Of a stretch of DNA of 34,540 nt, positions 15,959-23,826 are shown piece after piece. Made by a program: the position numbers and the translations under genes. Numbering within the stretch: the stretch's first letter is position 1; each line of letters starts with the position of its first letter. This DNA comes from Streptomyces sp. Ru71. Lineage in GTDB: Bacteria > Actinomycetota > Actinomycetes > Streptomycetales > Streptomycetaceae. Under the pieces are notes generated by a model. It did not search any database. It was given only the letters and a program-made list of their open reading frames with translations, and was not told the DNA's origin. Location of the stretch: positions 1 to 34,540 of the forward strand of contig NZ_PQSS01000076.1 of NCBI RefSeq assembly GCF_002920535.1. Direction: 5' to 3'.

Positions 15959-16908
15959 GCCGCCACCCGCTTGCCGGCCGGGTTGTGGGCGATGGACCAG
16001 TCCAGCCCACGGGCGATGACGTCGTCGTAGTAGCGCTGCGACTGGGTGGCGTTGCCCGCTGCCGCCCTACTAAGAGCCTCCTCGACCTCAGCGCGGGTGA
16101 GGTCGCCGGACGCCACCAGCCGCCCGAGTGCCCGCGCGGCCCGCAGCAGCGTGGCGTTGCGGGTGCCGTCCGCGGCGGTGGCCACGCTGCGCGCCTCGTT
16201 GCGCAGTGCCGCGGCGGCGTACCCGCTGCGGCACTCCATAGAGTGCGCCATGGCCTTGTTGGGGCGCTGAGGGGGTTTCAGGGCGTCGTGGAGCCAGTCG
16301 GGCAGCGGGACGGGGTCGCGTGGGTCCAGGACGGTGTATGGGCCGTCGGGTGTGGTGCTGCCGGCAGCGACGACGTACCCGCCCCACCCGCGAGTGTCGA
16401 TCTTCTTGGCCAGCCGTCCGGCGGTGGAGTGCAGCCGTTCGCCGGGGGGTTGGGTAAAGTACAGGTGCTCCCCGCCGCGCGCGGTCCGCACTCGGTAGGT
16501 GTCGGGGACAGCCTGCCCGGCGCGCTCGCAGAGCGCCGCGAAGTTGGTGACGCCGTCAGGCGTTCCTTTCGGCTCGTACGGTTTGGGCATGTCGAGGTCG
16601 ACGACCAGCAGCCCGGACGGGCCGGTCGCGATGGCCACGTTGTAGGGCTGCTGGGACCAGGCGGCGGTGATCAGGTCCACGTCCGTCGTGGCGCGCTGCT
16701 CGGGGGTCTTGTGTCCGTCGGCGCAGCGTCCGGTGCCGGGGCAGTGCCTTTCGGCGTGCCCGGCGGGCCGCTTGTCGCCCGGGCGGAGGGGGAAGACGCG
16801 CCAGCCGCGGCCGCCCGCCTCGATCGCCCATGCGAGCAGCTCCAGCCGGGTCAGGTCGGTGGTGGGCAGTTCGGTCGGTACTGGTCGGATGTCGGGGGGT
16901 TGGGTCAT
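15955..16908 (-). CDS. Bifunctional primase/polymerase (prim-pol, AEP superfamily)
   Basis: This enzyme primes and probably extends DNA at the element's origin. The 317-residue protein has the prim-pol core. The DxD metal motif is LLVVDLDMP (Asp104, Asp106), the conserved His is at 148 (TARGGEHLYF), and the third acidic residue is in KIDTRGWGGYVVAAGS (Asp171). HCPGTGRCADGH near 55-66 may bind zinc. The C-terminal 90 residues are helical, a likely priming accessory domain. The ATG has GGAACTGGAG about 12 bases upstream. It is the first gene of the leftward replication-integration operon (prim-pol, small protein, ATPase, then xis and int). Confidence 0.86.
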   Translation of the reverse strand: MTQPPDIRPVPTELPTTDLTRLELLAWAIEAGGRGWRVFPLRPGDKRPAGHAERHCPGTGRCADGHKTPEQRATTDVDLITAAWSQQPYNVAIATGPSGLLVVDLDMPKPYEPKGTPDGVTNFAALCERAGQAVPDTYRVRTARGGEHLYFTQPPGERLHSTAGRLAKKIDTRGWGGYVVAAGSTTPDGPYTVLDPRDPVPLPDWLHDALKPPQRPNKAMAHSMECRSGYAAAALRNEARSVATAADGTRNATLLRAARALGRLVASGDLTRAEVEEALSRAAAGNATQSQRYYDDVIARGLDWSIAHNPAGKRVAA

Positions 16909-17046
16909 GCTGAATGTCTCCAGTTCCTTGTTGGGGTGCTGGATGGCAGGGGCGACCTCGGTTCTTGGTGGAAAGGGGGTCGCCCCTTCGCCTGCCGCCA
17001 GGAAAAGGCGGGGCAGGCTGTCAGTGGGGGTCGTTAAGGTCGCGGC
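16909..17046. promoter_or_regulatory. Divergent promoter region between prim-pol and the SRA-like nuclease
   Basis: This 138-base gap must hold both start regions. A 9-bp inverted repeat, GGGGCGACC at 16949-16957 and GGTCGCCCC at 16978-16986, and a second imperfect GC-rich hairpin around 16990-17020 are visible. No convincing -10/-35 pair could be chosen by eye. The inverted repeats may be operators or transcript hairpins. Confidence 0.4.
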
Positions 17047-18078
17047 ATGACGACGACCGTTGATCTTGTGCCGGGCCTGATCACGACGCGGGATGCCATC
17101 GCGGCGACCTTCGGCTGTGGGACTTTCCAGGGCATCGAACCTGCCGACAAGGCAGGCAAGGTGTTCGTGTTCTCCGACCCGTCAGCGGGCGAGGAGTACG
17201 GCTACACCTTCGATGGGCGCGCGGAAGACGACGAGTACGGGCCGCTGTACCTGTACACCGGAGCCGGCGCAAAGGGGCACCAGAAGCCGTCCGGGCGCAA
17301 CGGATCGCTGCTCACCCACGCAGAGAAGAACCGGGAGCTGCACCTGTTTGTCGCGCACGGCCGGGTGCCCGGCGGTGGGGCGATGCTCCAGCGCTACATC
17401 GGTCAGATGGTGCTGGACCCCATCCGGCCCTACGAGGTTCGGCGCGGGCCCGGCCAGGACGGCGTCATGCGCAACGTGCTCGTCTTCCGGTTCCGGCCGG
17501 CCGCGGGAACGACGCCGGCCTGGATCGAGGCTGACCGTGTGCCGGCCGCCGCAAAGACGTCCATCGAGATCGTCGATCCCGCGGTGTCGGTACCGGCGCC
17601 GGCAGTGGTCCCGGTGCCCAAGCAGAACGGGGCGAAGGTCAAGGCGACCGAGCAGCACAGCACCGCTGAGACGGTCGCCGATATTCCTGCCGCGCAGCGC
17701 AAGGTGTTGCGCCGCGAGGGCGAGTTGGTCACGGCGTTCGAGGCTCATCTGATGGCGGCGGGACACAAGACCCACAGCTTCCAGTTCACCATCAAGGGCG
17801 AGCCGGGGGCGCTGACGCCTGACCTGTACGACGCGACGGATCACGCGCTGTATGAGGCGAAGGGGCTGACGACCCGGGCCAACGTGCGGATGGCGATCGG
17901 ACAGCTCCTCGATTACCGCCGCAGCGTCCCCAACCGGGACGACTTGCGCTTGGCGGTGCTGCTGCCGAGCAAGCCCACGGAGGATGTGCAGGAACTCTTG
18001 GGGGAGTTGGGCATCGGCTTGGTCTACCAGACCGAGGATGGCTTCGCCGGCTGGCCGCTCAGCGACAAGCAGCCCTAG
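17047..18078 (+). CDS. Probable modification-dependent nuclease: SRA-like domain plus PD-(D/E)XK domain
   Basis: The 343-residue protein has two parts. Residues about 20-150 resemble a SAD/SRA-type modified-base reader: YTFDGRAEDDEYGPLYLYTG, then GAKGHQKPSGRNGSLLTHAEKNRELHLF, the last part matching the loop and HAE segment seen in SRA-HNH restriction proteins. After a Pro/Ala linker (175-215), residues 225-343 form a PD-(D/E)XK fold: TPDLYD (Asp259), LYEAKG (Glu270, Lys272) and the QLLDYRR helix. The two together suggest a type IV restriction enzyme acting on modified DNA, possibly protecting the element or excluding rivals. Transcription is opposite to the replication operon, and its end overlaps the stop of the convergent gene by three bases. 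The domain assignment is by eye. Confidence 0.68.
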   Translation: MTTTVDLVPGLITTRDAIAATFGCGTFQGIEPADKAGKVFVFSDPSAGEEYGYTFDGRAEDDEYGPLYLYTGAGAKGHQKPSGRNGSLLTHAEKNRELHLFVAHGRVPGGGAMLQRYIGQMVLDPIRPYEVRRGPGQDGVMRNVLVFRFRPAAGTTPAWIEADRVPAAAKTSIEIVDPAVSVPAPAVVPVPKQNGAKVKATEQHSTAETVADIPAAQRKVLRREGELVTAFEAHLMAAGHKTHSFQFTIKGEPGALTPDLYDATDHALYEAKGLTTRANVRMAIGQLLDYRRSVPNRDDLRLAVLLPSKPTEDVQELLGELGIGLVYQTEDGFAGWPLSDKQP

Positions 18079-18515
18079 CCGTGGAAGTGGTTGCGCTTGA
18101 AGACGGCCTTGCGGATGTGGACTGTGGTCCCGCCCCGGTCGGGGCGGTGGCCGAAGACCTGGGCGGCGATGTAGCCGCCGAAGATGACGGCGGCGAGGAT
18201 GATGAGCTGCTGGATGAGCGCGGCGAGTGTGGCGATGAACGTGGTGAGCAGCAGCAGGCCGCCACAGACGGCGAGGAACCCGATGCCCCCGAGGGCGACG
18301 TTCACCGCGGCCCGGGAGATGGCCGGCTTGGCGGTGACCGGCTCGGGCTGGGCGGGGGCGACGGCGTAGCCGGTGACGACCCGCCCGTCGGGCAGGACCA
18401 CACTGGCCACTGCCGGGACGGCGGCCGGCTGGACGGGCACGAGCGGCGCCGGCCCCGGCTGAGTGAGGGGCTGCGGGTAGTGGACGGGGACAGGGCGGGG
18501 CTCGGGGTAGTTCAC
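18075..18515 (-). CDS. Small membrane protein at the end of the transfer operon
   Basis: The 146-residue protein begins with a Pro-rich, probably cytoplasmic, stretch (about 1-60). Two adjacent hydrophobic segments near residues 73-95 and 99-122 follow, then a short basic tail ending KRNHFHG. It has the general look of the Spd (spread) proteins of Streptomyces plasmids, but I see no specific family motif. It lies 166 bases downstream of traB, separated from it by a hairpin and the GTGTCAG repeats, so it may be transcribed from the transfer operon or on its own. The stop overlaps the nuclease gene's stop tail to tail. Confidence 0.65.
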   Translation of the reverse strand: MNYPEPRPVPVHYPQPLTQPGPAPLVPVQPAAVPAVASVVLPDGRVVTGYAVAPAQPEPVTAKPAISRAAVNVALGGIGFLAVCGGLLLLTTFIATLAALIQQLIILAAVIFGGYIAAQVFGHRPDRGGTTVHIRKAVFKRNHFHG

Positions 18516-18536
18516 GGCTCCTCCTGAGTGCGCCGG

Positions 18537-18570
18537 CGGGCCCGCGCATGCGTGTGCGTGCGCGGGCCCG
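18537..18570. terminator. Large GC hairpin between traB and the small membrane gene
   Basis: A 15-bp stem pairs 18537-18551 with 18556-18570 (one mismatch) around a GTGT loop. It lies downstream of traB in the leftward direction and directly upstream of the next gene's start. It could terminate traB transcripts or be part of the cis-acting transfer region. No T-tract follows. Confidence 0.5.
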
Positions 18571-18575
18571 GGCGT

Positions 18576-18685
18576 GTGTCAGAGACGGGTGTCAGGGGGT
18601 GTCAGGGCGGGGCGTCACGCGGTTCTGACACCGGGTTTGCCTAGGGGTTCGGGTGTCAGGCGGGTGTGACGGTGTCAGGTGTCAG
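18576..18685. repeat. GTGTCAG repeat cluster at the traB 3' end, candidate clt transfer site
   Basis: GTGTCAG occurs in direct orientation at 18576, 18589, 18599, 18653, 18672 and 18679, and inverted (CTGACAC) at 18625-18631. The last two copies are adjacent and contain the traB stop codon (18682-18684, minus strand). In Streptomyces conjugative plasmids TraB recognises short repeated 8-bp sequences in clt, typically near the 3' end of traB, through its C-terminal winged helix. Position and architecture match. The specific recognition sequence is inference. Confidence 0.7.
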
Positions 18686-20733
18686 GCGGCCGTCAGGGCG
18701 GGGACGATGCGCCACCGGCCGGTGGTGTTGGTCGGCTCCAGGCGCCCGTCGAGGGCGGCTTCCTTGAGCCGGGCGGACACCCAGGGACGGGAGAGGTTGT
18801 GCTGGTCGCACCAGTCCATGAAGTCCTTCGGCCCGACGACCATCCGGCCTTCGCGCTCGAACTGCTCCAGCGCCTGGGCGAACAGTCGCCTGGCCTCCTC
18901 GGGGGACGGCTTGCGCCCGGTCTCATGGCCGAAGATCGGGGCGTCGTCGCCCTGCTCGGCCTCGGGCAGGGCGGCCTCGGGGTCGATGTCCGCGTCCTCC
19001 GGGTCCACGAACAGGCCGCCGTGCCCCATCGCGTTCTCCTCTTCGTCGACGGCCTGCAGCGCTGCCGGCTGCGGGGCACCGTCTGGGGTGCGGCCGGTGT
19101 AGGCGGTGCCGGCCACGCCGGTCGCGGCGCCCGCGGTGACCGGGTCGGCGGTGGCGCCGTTGCGCTGGGCCCAGGTGGCCAGCAGCTCCATGACCGGCAC
19201 GGCCCGCTGCGTGAAGCGCCGGGTGCGCCCCGGGGAGGCGTATCGGTCCTCGGGGATGCCGGGGGAGACGACGTAGCAGTAGCCCGGCCTGCGGTTGCCC
19301 CAGGCGCCCGGGTGCGCGCCTTGGGCGAGGACCTCGTCGGGGAGGGAGAATCCCTCGTCGCGCGGGTCGCAGCCGAGCGCGATCACGGAGGGCAGCGACG
19401 CGCGGGTGCTGGTGGACATCTGGTCGTAGGAGGGACGCTGCAGCGACACGATCAGTGAGACGCCCGCGGAGCGTGCCTCTTGGGCGATGCCGGTGAACGC
19501 GTCGTCGCCCAGAGCGCGGAGGGTGTTGGCGGCCTCCTCGAACCAGGTCACCAGGAACGGCATACCGGGGCAGCCGCACGGGCGGCCGTCGGGGCGGCAG
19601 GTGTACTCGCGGCTGGTCTGCTCCTGCGCGGCCGCGGGGACCCACTGGCGGTAGCCGTGCGCGCCGAGCCAGCCCGTGCGCGCGGGGATGACGGCCTCGA
19701 CAGCCGCCACCATGACCTCGGTCGGGGTGCCGCCCTCCGCGGCCCAGTCCAGGCCCGGACGCAGCGGGGCGAAGTCCTGGAATGCCTTGGGGTCGGAGAA
19801 CCACACCAGCACATCCCGGCGGGAGAGGATCTCCGTGAGCAGGTTCAGGGCGGTGTCGCCCTTGCCGGAGCCGGTGCCGCCGGCGACCAGGATGTGCGTG
19901 GAGTTGCGGCCGGCGTCCGGGTCGCCGGGCAGCCAGATCAGCAGCGGGGCGCCGTCGTCGTAGCGGCCGATGACCAGCGGTTCCGCGATCGACCCGCCCA
20001 GGTTGGACGGGCCCTGCCACTCGACGACCTCGGACAGCATGTCCTCCGGGACGATCACCAGCTCACCGCGGCGCGCGGAGTCAGGGCTCGGGGTGTACCG
20101 CACGGCGGACGTCGGCAGGTCCAGCGCGGACGCGAGCCGGGCCAGGCTCTTGGTGACGTCCTCGTTGGTCTGCTCCCCGGGCTCCAGCGCGAGCGGCGCG
20201 GTGACCCGGTTCGGCTCCACCTTCGCGGCCCCGATCTGCGCCCGGGCCAGGCCGACCTTCTCCAGCAGACCCTTGTCCCCGCCCGTGCCGGCGACGGCCT
20301 CGGGGGTGTGGCGCATGAGCATGCGCACGTTCCAAGACAGGGCGAGCGCCGGGCCGCCCATCAGGTACAGGTCGTCGAGCGGGCCCGCGGTGGGTCCGGC
20401 GAGGGCGGCGGCGGTCAGCCACGCGGACCCGGCGGCCACCGTGATCGCGGAGTGCAGGCGCCGCTGCTGGCTGGTCGACTTCCCCGCCCACCACGTGGCC
20501 CCGGTCAGGGCCACGGAGGCGAGGGTGAGCCCGACCCCGGCGGCGGCGCTCTCGCCCCACCGCCAGTGCCCGAGCGCGCCGGCGATGCCGGTGGCGCCCC
20601 AGCTCAGCCACGGCGGGATGTGCGGCTTGGCCCGGTGGAGCAGGTACTTGCCCACCCCGCCGGCGTCCGAGCCGCCGCGCAGTTGGTTCTCCAGCAGCCC
20701 GGCGAGCTGCTGCTGTGCGTCCATCTCTCGCAT
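18682..20733 (-). CDS. traB: TraB-type FtsK/SpoIIIE-like DNA translocase
   Basis: TraB moves double-stranded DNA between mycelial compartments in Streptomyces conjugation and is the main transfer protein. The 683-residue product has an N-terminal region with about three or four hydrophobic segments (residues 43-140), then the motor. Walker A is GGTGSGKG at 285-292 and Walker B is MPFLVTWFEEA near 391-401, followed by LIVSLQRPSYDQMSTSTRASLPSVIALGC. A linker of Ala/Glu-rich sequence (550-630) leads to a C-terminal winged helix (MDWCDQHNLSRPWVSARLKE, about 640-665), the DNA-recognition part. The start at 20733 has GGAGGGAAGC upstream. ATG at residue 4 is an alternative. Confidence 0.9.
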   Translation of the reverse strand: MREMDAQQQLAGLLENQLRGGSDAGGVGKYLLHRAKPHIPPWLSWGATGIAGALGHWRWGESAAAGVGLTLASVALTGATWWAGKSTSQQRRLHSAITVAAGSAWLTAAALAGPTAGPLDDLYLMGGPALALSWNVRMLMRHTPEAVAGTGGDKGLLEKVGLARAQIGAAKVEPNRVTAPLALEPGEQTNEDVTKSLARLASALDLPTSAVRYTPSPDSARRGELVIVPEDMLSEVVEWQGPSNLGGSIAEPLVIGRYDDGAPLLIWLPGDPDAGRNSTHILVAGGTGSGKGDTALNLLTEILSRRDVLVWFSDPKAFQDFAPLRPGLDWAAEGGTPTEVMVAAVEAVIPARTGWLGAHGYRQWVPAAAQEQTSREYTCRPDGRPCGCPGMPFLVTWFEEAANTLRALGDDAFTGIAQEARSAGVSLIVSLQRPSYDQMSTSTRASLPSVIALGCDPRDEGFSLPDEVLAQGAHPGAWGNRRPGYCYVVSPGIPEDRYASPGRTRRFTQRAVPVMELLATWAQRNGATADPVTAGAATGVAGTAYTGRTPDGAPQPAALQAVDEEENAMGHGGLFVDPEDADIDPEAALPEAEQGDDAPIFGHETGRKPSPEEARRLFAQALEQFEREGRMVVGPKDFMDWCDQHNLSRPWVSARLKEAALDGRLEPTNTTGRWRIVPALTAA

Positions 20734-20746
20734 CGGTGCTTCCCTC

Positions 20747-21295
20747 CTACTGCTGGGCCCAGTTCATGACCGGCTGCTGCGGGCGCCGGGCGCGGTGGCG
20801 CACCCGGTTGATCTCCTCCTCGAACTCCTGCTGAAAGACCGAGTAGCAGGCGGCGGCATTCTTCGCGGCGTCCCTCAGAGCGTCCGCGGAGCGCTGCATC
20901 TTGCGGGCAACCTTCTGCGCGCGGACGCGGGAGCCGAACGCGCGCCCCTGCGGGTCGGGCACGGCGGCGAGCACGCCCTTGAGGATCTCGGCGCCCATCG
21001 CCACCTCGATCGAGAGCGTCACCGCGGCGGCCCGCAGGGTGTTGCAGTAGTTGCGGACCTGGGCCGGGGACGTGAACTCCGGTGCTGGCAGCAGCGCTTC
21101 GGCGTGCGGACGCTTGCTCCCACCGCCGCTTCCGCTGCCGTGGTTGTTCGTGGTGCGGTTGACGTTGATGTTGATGGGCGGGGCGATGGAGCTGCCCAGT
21201 CCGCCGATGAAGCCGCCGGCGGCGGCGCCCGCGTTGGCGAACTTGTTGCTCTTGTCGCCGCCGCTGGGGGTGCTGTTGCGCGTCGTGGTTGCCAT
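20747..21295 (-). CDS. Unknown transfer-operon protein upstream of traB
   Basis: I do not recognise this 182-residue protein. It has a Thr/Ser/Gly-rich N-terminus with a small-residue hydrophobic stretch (AGAAAGGFIGGLGSSIAPP, about 23-41) and an Asn/Gly/Ser-rich linker (42-62). A helical C-terminal half rich in Ala, Arg and Glu follows, without clear transmembrane segments. ATG at 21295 has GAGGAGAG ten bases upstream. It ends 13 bases before the traB start and starts 19 bases after the preceding gene, so it belongs to the operon. Its constant place next to traB suggests a helper of the translocase, which is inference. Confidence 0.7.
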   Translation of the reverse strand: MATTTRNSTPSGGDKSNKFANAGAAAGGFIGGLGSSIAPPININVNRTTNNHGSGSGGGSKRPHAEALLPAPEFTSPAQVRNYCNTLRAAAVTLSIEVAMGAEILKGVLAAVPDPQGRAFGSRVRAQKVARKMQRSADALRDAAKNAAACYSVFQQEFEEEINRVRHRARRPQQPVMNWAQQ

Positions 21296-21314
21296 CAGAG
21301 CGTCTCTCCTCGGG

Positions 21315-21815
21315 TCAGTGCGTGCGGCGGACGATGAGCCAGGCGCTCTGGGCGGCGATCCAGGTCAGCAGCCACAGCAGCTCCAGCGGCCCGGCGAGCG
21401 GACCGAACCCGGCCGCGAGAGCGAGCCAGGCGAGCGCGGCGGTGGCGAGCACGGTCAGGCCGGCCCGCCAGGCGATGACGCTGCCGCGGCCCGGCCGGCG
21501 CACCTGTAGGAAGCCGAACCACACCACCGGGGCGACGGCGAGCGGGGCGAGCAGCAGGCCGGACCACCAGGCCAACGCGTGCAGGACCGCGGCCAGCGGC
21601 ACCGCGAACAGGGCGAGCACGGTCGGGGCGAGGGCGCGGCGCGAGCGCCACAACGCACGGCCCAGGAAGCCGAGCGCCTCGCGAGTCAGGGAGGGACGCT
21701 CGGGGACGACGACCACGAACGGCTGGGCGCCGCGGCGGCCACGCTGACGCGGGATGTGGACAGTGTGGACGCCCGCGGCCGTCTTCACGCCGCGGGCACG
21801 GGTACGGCTGGACAC
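21315..21815 (-). CDS. Membrane protein of the transfer operon (Spd-like)
   Basis: The 166-residue protein has a basic N-terminus (about 50 residues) followed by four hydrophobic segments arranged as two pairs, near residues 58-80, 82-103, 113-133 and 137-158, joined by an Arg-rich loop (QVRRPGRG). This basic-plus-four-helix layout is common among spread proteins encoded next to traB, but no specific motif assigns it. The GTG start at 21815 has TAGGAG eight bases upstream. It lies 44 bases after the zinc-protein gene and 19 before the next gene. Confidence 0.68.
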   Translation of the reverse strand: MSSRTRARGVKTAAGVHTVHIPRQRGRRGAQPFVVVVPERPSLTREALGFLGRALWRSRRALAPTVLALFAVPLAAVLHALAWWSGLLLAPLAVAPVVWFGFLQVRRPGRGSVIAWRAGLTVLATAALAWLALAAGFGPLAGPLELLWLLTWIAAQSAWLIVRRTH

Positions 21816-21859
21816 AGCAAGACTCCTAGGTCAGAGAGGGTTCGGGGCGCTGTGCAGAG

Positions 21860-22198
21860 TCAGGCCGCGGCCTGCTGATCGGGGTACACACACGGCACGC
21901 ACGCCCCGAGGGATGTGGGGATGACGTAGCCGGCATCAGTGCGGCACTCAGGGCAGATACGGCGCGCGGCGTTCGCCTTGTCCAGCGCCGTCCGCTTGGC
22001 GGGGGTCATCGGCCGGACGGGCTTCGCGTCGTCGACGCGGTAGAGGTAGGCGACTAACGGCGGGCGGCGGCGACGTGGGCGTTCGAGCTGGGCGGCCACG
22101 TCCTGACCGCCCGGGCGTAGCCCGCGGGCACGCAGCTGGCGGCGGGTGGCCAGCCCCTCCGGCGCCAGATGCCAGGGGTAGACGGGGACCGTCGCCAT
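21860..22198 (-). CDS. RRQRL motif-containing zinc-binding protein
   Basis: This 112-residue protein has the N-terminal YPWHLAPEGLATRRQLRARGLRPGGQ segment that gives this plasmid-associated family its name, then a basic linker. A C-terminal zinc ribbon follows, with Cys pairs CPEC and CVPC about 20 residues apart (near residues 82-104). It is typically encoded beside SpdB in Streptomyces elements. Its role is unknown. ATG at 22198 overlaps the SpdB-gene TGA (ATGA). Confidence 0.78.
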   Translation of the reverse strand: MATVPVYPWHLAPEGLATRRQLRARGLRPGGQDVAAQLERPRRRRPPLVAYLYRVDDAKPVRPMTPAKRTALDKANAARRICPECRTDAGYVIPTSLGACVPCVYPDQQAAA

Positions 22199-23205
22199 CA
22201 GCGACTCGCGATGGCCAGCTCAGCGCCGCCCGCGGCCGGGTCGCGGTGTTCGGCGTAGCGGGCGGAGACCCACCCGACCGACCAGCCGCACAGCTCCGCA
22301 GCGGCTCGCACGGGCAGTCCGGCTTCGAAGGCAGCCCGCACGGTCGCGCGCGCCCGGTCCTCGGGGAACTTTTCGACGGCGGGGCCGGCGGCCAGTAGGG
22401 CGGCGCGTTCACGCTCGGCCCGCTCCTCGCGCTCGGCCCGTTCACGGCGTTCACGCTCGATGCGCTCCGCCCGCTCCCGCTCACGCTGCTCGGCTTGCGC
22501 CCGCTCGGCGCGTTCACGCTCCAGCCGCAGCCGTTCACGCTCGCGCTCACGGCGTTCACGCTCTTCCCGCTCGGCACGCTCGCGAGCCTCCTCCCGCTCG
22601 CGCTCCTCGCGGCGAGCACGCTCCTCGCGCTCGGCCTGCTCGCGGGCGAGACGCGCTTCGTGCTCACGCTGTTCACGCGCCAGCGCTGCCGCGTGCTCGC
22701 GCTCCTCCCGCGCCATCCGCACGGCCGCGTCGCGCTCTTCCCGAGCGGCTTGCCGCCGTGCCTCCCGCTCCGTCTGCTGTCGTGCCTCCAGCGCGGTCAC
22801 GGCGGCGGCGATCGAGCGCCGGTAGGCAAGCCCGGTCTCGGCCGTGACGATGAGCAGCAGCGGCGCGACCGCGTGCACGGCCACGCCCACCATGTCCCTG
22901 TTCAGCGCGGAGTCAGCGACGTTCAAGGCCAACGTCATGCAACCGGTCATCCAGCGCAGAACGACCGGCCACCGGCCACCGCGCCCACCCAACCGGGCCA
23001 ACACGGCATCCAGCCGGACAACGATCACGACGGCCGCGTCGACCACCAGCGGCAGGATCGGCGCCGTCCAGTCCCACTCATCCGGCGTGTGCTCCGCCGC
23101 GAGCGGAGTCACCGTGAGGATCGAGTAGAGCATCGCGCCCGCCACGATCAGCCACGTACCAACCGACAGAGCGCGCTCGGCTGAACGGATCTGCTCGGTG
23201 TTCAC
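22198..23205 (-). CDS. spdB: DUF2637/SpdB-type spread protein with long charged coiled coil
   Basis: SpdB-type proteins assist spreading of transferred DNA through the recipient mycelium. The 335-residue product has four hydrophobic helices in the first 130 residues, including LSVGTWLIVAGAMLYSILT and PLVVDAAVVIVVRLDAVLARLG, which fit DUF2637. About 150 residues of almost pure Arg/Glu/Ala (roughly 140-290) follow and should form a single charged helix or coiled coil. It ends in a helix-turn-helix-like segment (AAFEAGLPVRAAAELCGWSVGWVSARYAEH). The GTG at 23205 overlaps the previous stop (GTGA). An upstream ATG at 23223 is an alternative. Confidence 0.85.
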   Translation of the reverse strand: MNTEQIRSAERALSVGTWLIVAGAMLYSILTVTPLAAEHTPDEWDWTAPILPLVVDAAVVIVVRLDAVLARLGGRGGRWPVVLRWMTGCMTLALNVADSALNRDMVGVAVHAVAPLLLIVTAETGLAYRRSIAAAVTALEARQQTEREARRQAAREERDAAVRMAREEREHAAALAREQREHEARLAREQAEREERARREEREREEARERAEREERERRERERERLRLERERAERAQAEQRERERAERIERERRERAEREERAERERAALLAAGPAVEKFPEDRARATVRAAFEAGLPVRAAAELCGWSVGWVSARYAEHRDPAAGGAELAIASR

Positions 23206-23492
23206 GCGCCCACCCCCGTCCATGAACGCACCCGAGTAGCGGCGATCAGCACCACCGGCGAGGACGGGTCGTCGGGAATCTTGCTGTCCTCGACCCACCG
23301 CCACTCGGCGCCCGGCACCGGCTCGAAGCCCAGCACGCTCAGCGCGTGCACGCGCTCCGTGAACGTCGGTACCGGGTCCTGCCGGTCGAAGCTGAACTCC
23401 GGCCACGGCGCCGCACCCGCATTCACCAGCACCACGTACAGGCGCCACCGCCCCTTGTACACGGACATCTGCGCCGTGAACTCCGCCGCCAT
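23202..23492 (-). CDS. DUF6303-like small protein
   Basis: This 96-residue soluble protein starts MAAEFTAQMSVYKGRWRLYVVLVN and includes PEFSFDRQDPVPTFTERVHAL and EWRWVEDS. I associate this pattern with the DUF6303 family found beside SpdB in Streptomyces elements. No function is known. ATG at 23492 overlaps the previous gene's TGA (ATGA), and its own TGA overlaps the SpdB-gene GTG. The frame extends upstream without a stop, but only as high-G+C noise. Confidence 0.68.
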   Translation of the reverse strand: MAAEFTAQMSVYKGRWRLYVVLVNAGAAPWPEFSFDRQDPVPTFTERVHALSVLGFEPVPGAEWRWVEDSKIPDDPSSPVVLIAATRVRSWTGVGA

Positions 23493-23758
23493 CAGGCCAC
23501 CTCCGGCGCGTCGGCGCCGCTCCGGTTCGTCAGGTCCCGGCGCGCGGCCAGCACCTTGCGCCGGGCCCGGCGCAGCCGGCGCGTGTCCAGCTCCGTCACC
23601 GGCCGGTCCAGAAGGCTGATCCGAACGTCCAGCTCCTCGACCTCCGCCCGGATGAGCGGCATCTCGGCGTCGATCGCGGTCAGCTCCGCGTCCGTCGGTC
23701 CGCGTTCCAGATCGCTCACGTCGACGGTGGACAGCGGGTGAAGGGGGAGAATCTTCAT
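23492..23758 (-). CDS. DUF6284-like small protein, first gene of the transfer operon
   Basis: This 88-residue protein begins MKILPLHPLSTVDVSDLERGPT and continues as a helical, charged segment: AELTAIDAEMPLIRAEVEELDVRISLLDR, then RRLRRARRKVLAARRDLTNR. This fits the DUF6284 family as I remember it, with unknown function. ATG at 23758 has GAGAGGAAC about nine bases upstream. It is the first of a leftward chain of coupled or closely spaced genes ending with traB, so the operon promoter must lie between here and about 24300. Confidence 0.68.
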   Translation of the reverse strand: MKILPLHPLSTVDVSDLERGPTDAELTAIDAEMPLIRAEVEELDVRISLLDRPVTELDTRRLRRARRKVLAARRDLTNRSGADAPEVA

Positions 23759-23796
23759 GGGTCGTGTTCCTCTCGAAGGGTGGAACGGCCCGAACC

Positions 23797-23826
23797 GCGG
23801 CTCCCGGGTGGCACCCCGGGAGCCGC
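23797..23826. promoter_or_regulatory. 12-bp stem hairpin in the transfer-operon leader
   Basis: The sequence GCGGCTCCCGGG (23797-23808) pairs perfectly with CCCGGGAGCCGC (23815-23826) around a six-base loop. It sits about 40 bases upstream of the first transfer gene's start in the leftward transcript. It might protect the transcript, act in attenuation or serve as a protein site. The sequence alone does not decide. Confidence 0.55.

Noticed and set aside
22380..22790. Apparent repeat array that could be taken for CRISPR or a minisatellite
   Set aside because: The repetition is codon-level Arg/Glu repetition within the SpdB coding frame. There are no regular spacers.
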